Below, one piece after another: positions 42,086 to 43,763 of a stretch of 43,763 nucleotides of DNA. Location of the stretch: NCBI GenBank assembly GCA_937872165.1, contig CALMOR010000193.1, positions 595 to 44,357 of the forward strand. Direction: 5' to 3'. The position numbers and the translations under genes are program-made. The stretch is from an uncultured Burkholderiales bacterium. Lineage in GTDB: Bacteria > Pseudomonadota > Gammaproteobacteria > Burkholderiales > Burkholderiaceae_D. Each line of letters opens with the position of its first letter. Positions within the stretch are counted from its first letter, which is position 1. The notes under the pieces were generated by a model. That model saw nothing but the letters and a program-made list of their open reading frames with translations, did not search any database and was not told the DNA's origin.

Positions 42086-43285
42086 TCAGTCGCCGAGGAA
42101 TTCCGAGAAGACCTTCAGGTCCTCGACGTGATCCGAGACGACCTTGACGATCACGACGATGGGGACGCTGAGCAGCACGCCCCAGACGCCCCAGATCCAG
42201 CCGAACAACAGCAGGCCGACGAACACCGAGACCGTGTTCATCCGGGCGATGCGGCCGGCCATCCAGGTCGTCAGCACGACGCCGACCAGCGCGGCGATCA
42301 CGAGCGACAGGCCGGCGACGAGGGCGGCCATGCCGAGCGAGCCGAACTGCATCAGCGCGGCGACGCCGGTGGCGACCGCGACGATCACCGGCCCGAAGTA
42401 CGGCACCACGTGCAGCACGCCCGCGACGACGCTCCACGTGCCGGCGTTGTCGAGGCCGACGATGCGGAAGGCCGCCCACGTGAGTACGCCGAGCACGACG
42501 TTCGACACCAGCAGCATCGCCATGAAGCGCTGGATCGACAGGTTGATCTGGTCGAACATCTGCACGGTGATCTTCTTCTCGGTCAGCGTGCGTCCCGCGA
42601 CCTTGACGAACTTGCGCTTGAACTTGTCGCCCGACAGCAGGATGAAGTACGCGAGCAGGCAGACCATCAACAGTTGTCCCCCGACGGCGAGGACGCTCCG
42701 GCCGCCGCTCAGGAAGACATCGGTCACGCGCAGTCCCGGCTGGACCATCAGCACGGTCGGGCCGCCGCGCGGCGCGCCGCCGGTCGCCGCGTCGGTGGCC
42801 TTCTGCAGCGCGTCGGCCGCGCGTCGCACGTTGTCGAGCCCGAGGCCCTGCCCCGCATCGAAGACGTCGAAGGCCCGCGACGCCTTCTTCGCGACCTCGG
42901 GCACCTGGTCGATGATGGCCTGCGCCTGGAAGCGCAGCGCGTAGACGCTCATCACGCCGGCGCCCACCAGCACCAGCAGGATCAACGCCGCGCCGAGCCA
43001 TCGCGGCACGTGCCAGCGATCGAGGAACGAGACCGCGGGGTCGAGCGCATAGGCGAGCAGCACGGCCATCACCACCGGGATCACGAAGTTGGCCGCGGCC
43101 TGCAATGCGAACAGCGTCGCGAGGACGGCGATGGTGATCAGCGCCGCGCTGCGCGGATCGACCCGCTGCAACGGCGATGCGGCGTTGCTGCGCAGGACCA
43201 CCGGCCTCTGCCCGCTCTCGGGATCGAGCGCCTCGTCGGCGCGGACTTCGGACCGCGGGATCGCGTCGGGCAGCGGCAGGCTCAT
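42086..43285 (-). CDS. AI-2E family transporter (PerM-like)
   Basis: 399 aa polytopic protein; ITIAVLATLFALQAAANFVIPVVMAVLLAYALDPAVSFLDRWHVPRWLGAALILLVLVG and typical C-terminal domain. Confidence 0.9.
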   Translation of the reverse strand: MSLPLPDAIPRSEVRADEALDPESGQRPVVLRSNAASPLQRVDPRSAALITIAVLATLFALQAAANFVIPVVMAVLLAYALDPAVSFLDRWHVPRWLGAALILLVLVGAGVMSVYALRFQAQAIIDQVPEVAKKASRAFDVFDAGQGLGLDNVRRAADALQKATDAATGGAPRGGPTVLMVQPGLRVTDVFLSGGRSVLAVGGQLLMVCLLAYFILLSGDKFKRKFVKVAGRTLTEKKITVQMFDQINLSIQRFMAMLLVSNVVLGVLTWAAFRIVGLDNAGTWSVVAGVLHVVPYFGPVIVAVATGVAALMQFGSLGMAALVAGLSLVIAALVGVVLTTWMAGRIARMNTVSVFVGLLLFGWIWGVWGVLLSVPIVVIVKVVSDHVEDLKVFSEFLGD

Positions 43286-43763
43286 GCGGCGACCCTCACG
43301 AGGTTGGCGCGCAACGCGTCGTCGAGCGTCGCCGCGCTTTCGCGTAGATGCGCGCGGCTCGCGGCCGACAGGCGATCGGACGCCAGCGCGCGCTGGATCG
43401 AGGCCTTCAGCGCGATCGCGTTGTCGCGTTGCAGGCTGCGCTGGTCGGCCAGCGTCGCGTTGCCCGAGTGCAGCAGCACGTTGACGATCCGCTTCAGGTG
43501 CTCGCGCTGCAGGTTGCGGCGCATCGGCGCGATGTCGCGGCCGCTGCCGAGTTCGCTCCAGATCGCCTTCTGCAACGAGCCGTAGAGCTGCGCCAGCGTC
43601 AGCAGGTCGCGCGGATGCGAGCTGACGTTCTCCGCGTCGCCGATCCGCTTCGCGACCGGGTCGGACATCAGGTGATCGAGCGCCGTCGTCTGGATCGCGA
43701 GCACGCGGCCGGGCAGGTAGAACGCGCTCTTGTTGTTGCCGTTCGGCGCGTCGCGGTCGAGGA
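43282..43763 (-). CDS. C-terminal part of a DUF5117-like zinc-dependent metalloprotease, truncated by window edge
   Basis: LLTLAQLYGSLQKAIWSELGSGRDIAPMRRNLQREHLKRIVNVLLH; reading frame stays open to the window end; overlaps AI-2E start. Confidence 0.55.
   Translation of the reverse strand, partial: LDRDAPNGNNKSAFYLPGRVLAIQTTALDHLMSDPVAKRIGDAENVSSHPRDLLTLAQLYGSLQKAIWSELGSGRDIAPMRRNLQREHLKRIVNVLLHSGNATLADQRSLQRDNAIALKASIQRALASDRLSAASRAHLRESAATLDDALRANLVRVAA

Overview
The window has two parts. (1) About 1-19,590 is an integrated accessory island, truncated by the left window edge, that ends at an initiator tRNA-fMet gene (minus strand, ~19597-19670). Its core is a DNA-phosphorothioation (PT) defence locus. 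A plus-strand operon carries DptF/G/H-like (SspF/G/H-like) genes (1796-10643), and a minus-strand operon carries DUF4007 - large ATPase - PAPS-reductase genes (17446 to 12357), matching the SspB-SspC-SspD order. Two extra ATGA-coupled genes sit on the 3' end of the sspFGH-like operon: a GIY-YIG domain protein and a DndB/DGQHR-like protein, in a visibly lower-GC block. This pair is the best candidate for an undescribed extension of a known system type. The island also carries a replication-initiator-like remnant and a tyrosine-integrase N-terminus. The integrase has lost its catalytic domain and reads in frame into a RipA-like membrane protein, which itself carries a 1-nt frameshift. (2) About 19,680-43,763 is ordinary high-GC betaproteobacterial-type chromosome: NUDIX, aat, bpt, pyrD, IclR, GST, purB, TerC (behind a probable yybP-ykoY Mn riboswitch), CbiX-like, lptG, lptF, pepA, holC, a DUF2486-like low-complexity protein, TAXI-type binding protein, a frameshifted tag, an ATPase-TPR-wHTH-BTAD regulator with a small partner, AI-2E transporter, and a metalloprotease C-terminus. 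All calls come from reading the sequence and motifs; no database search was possible.
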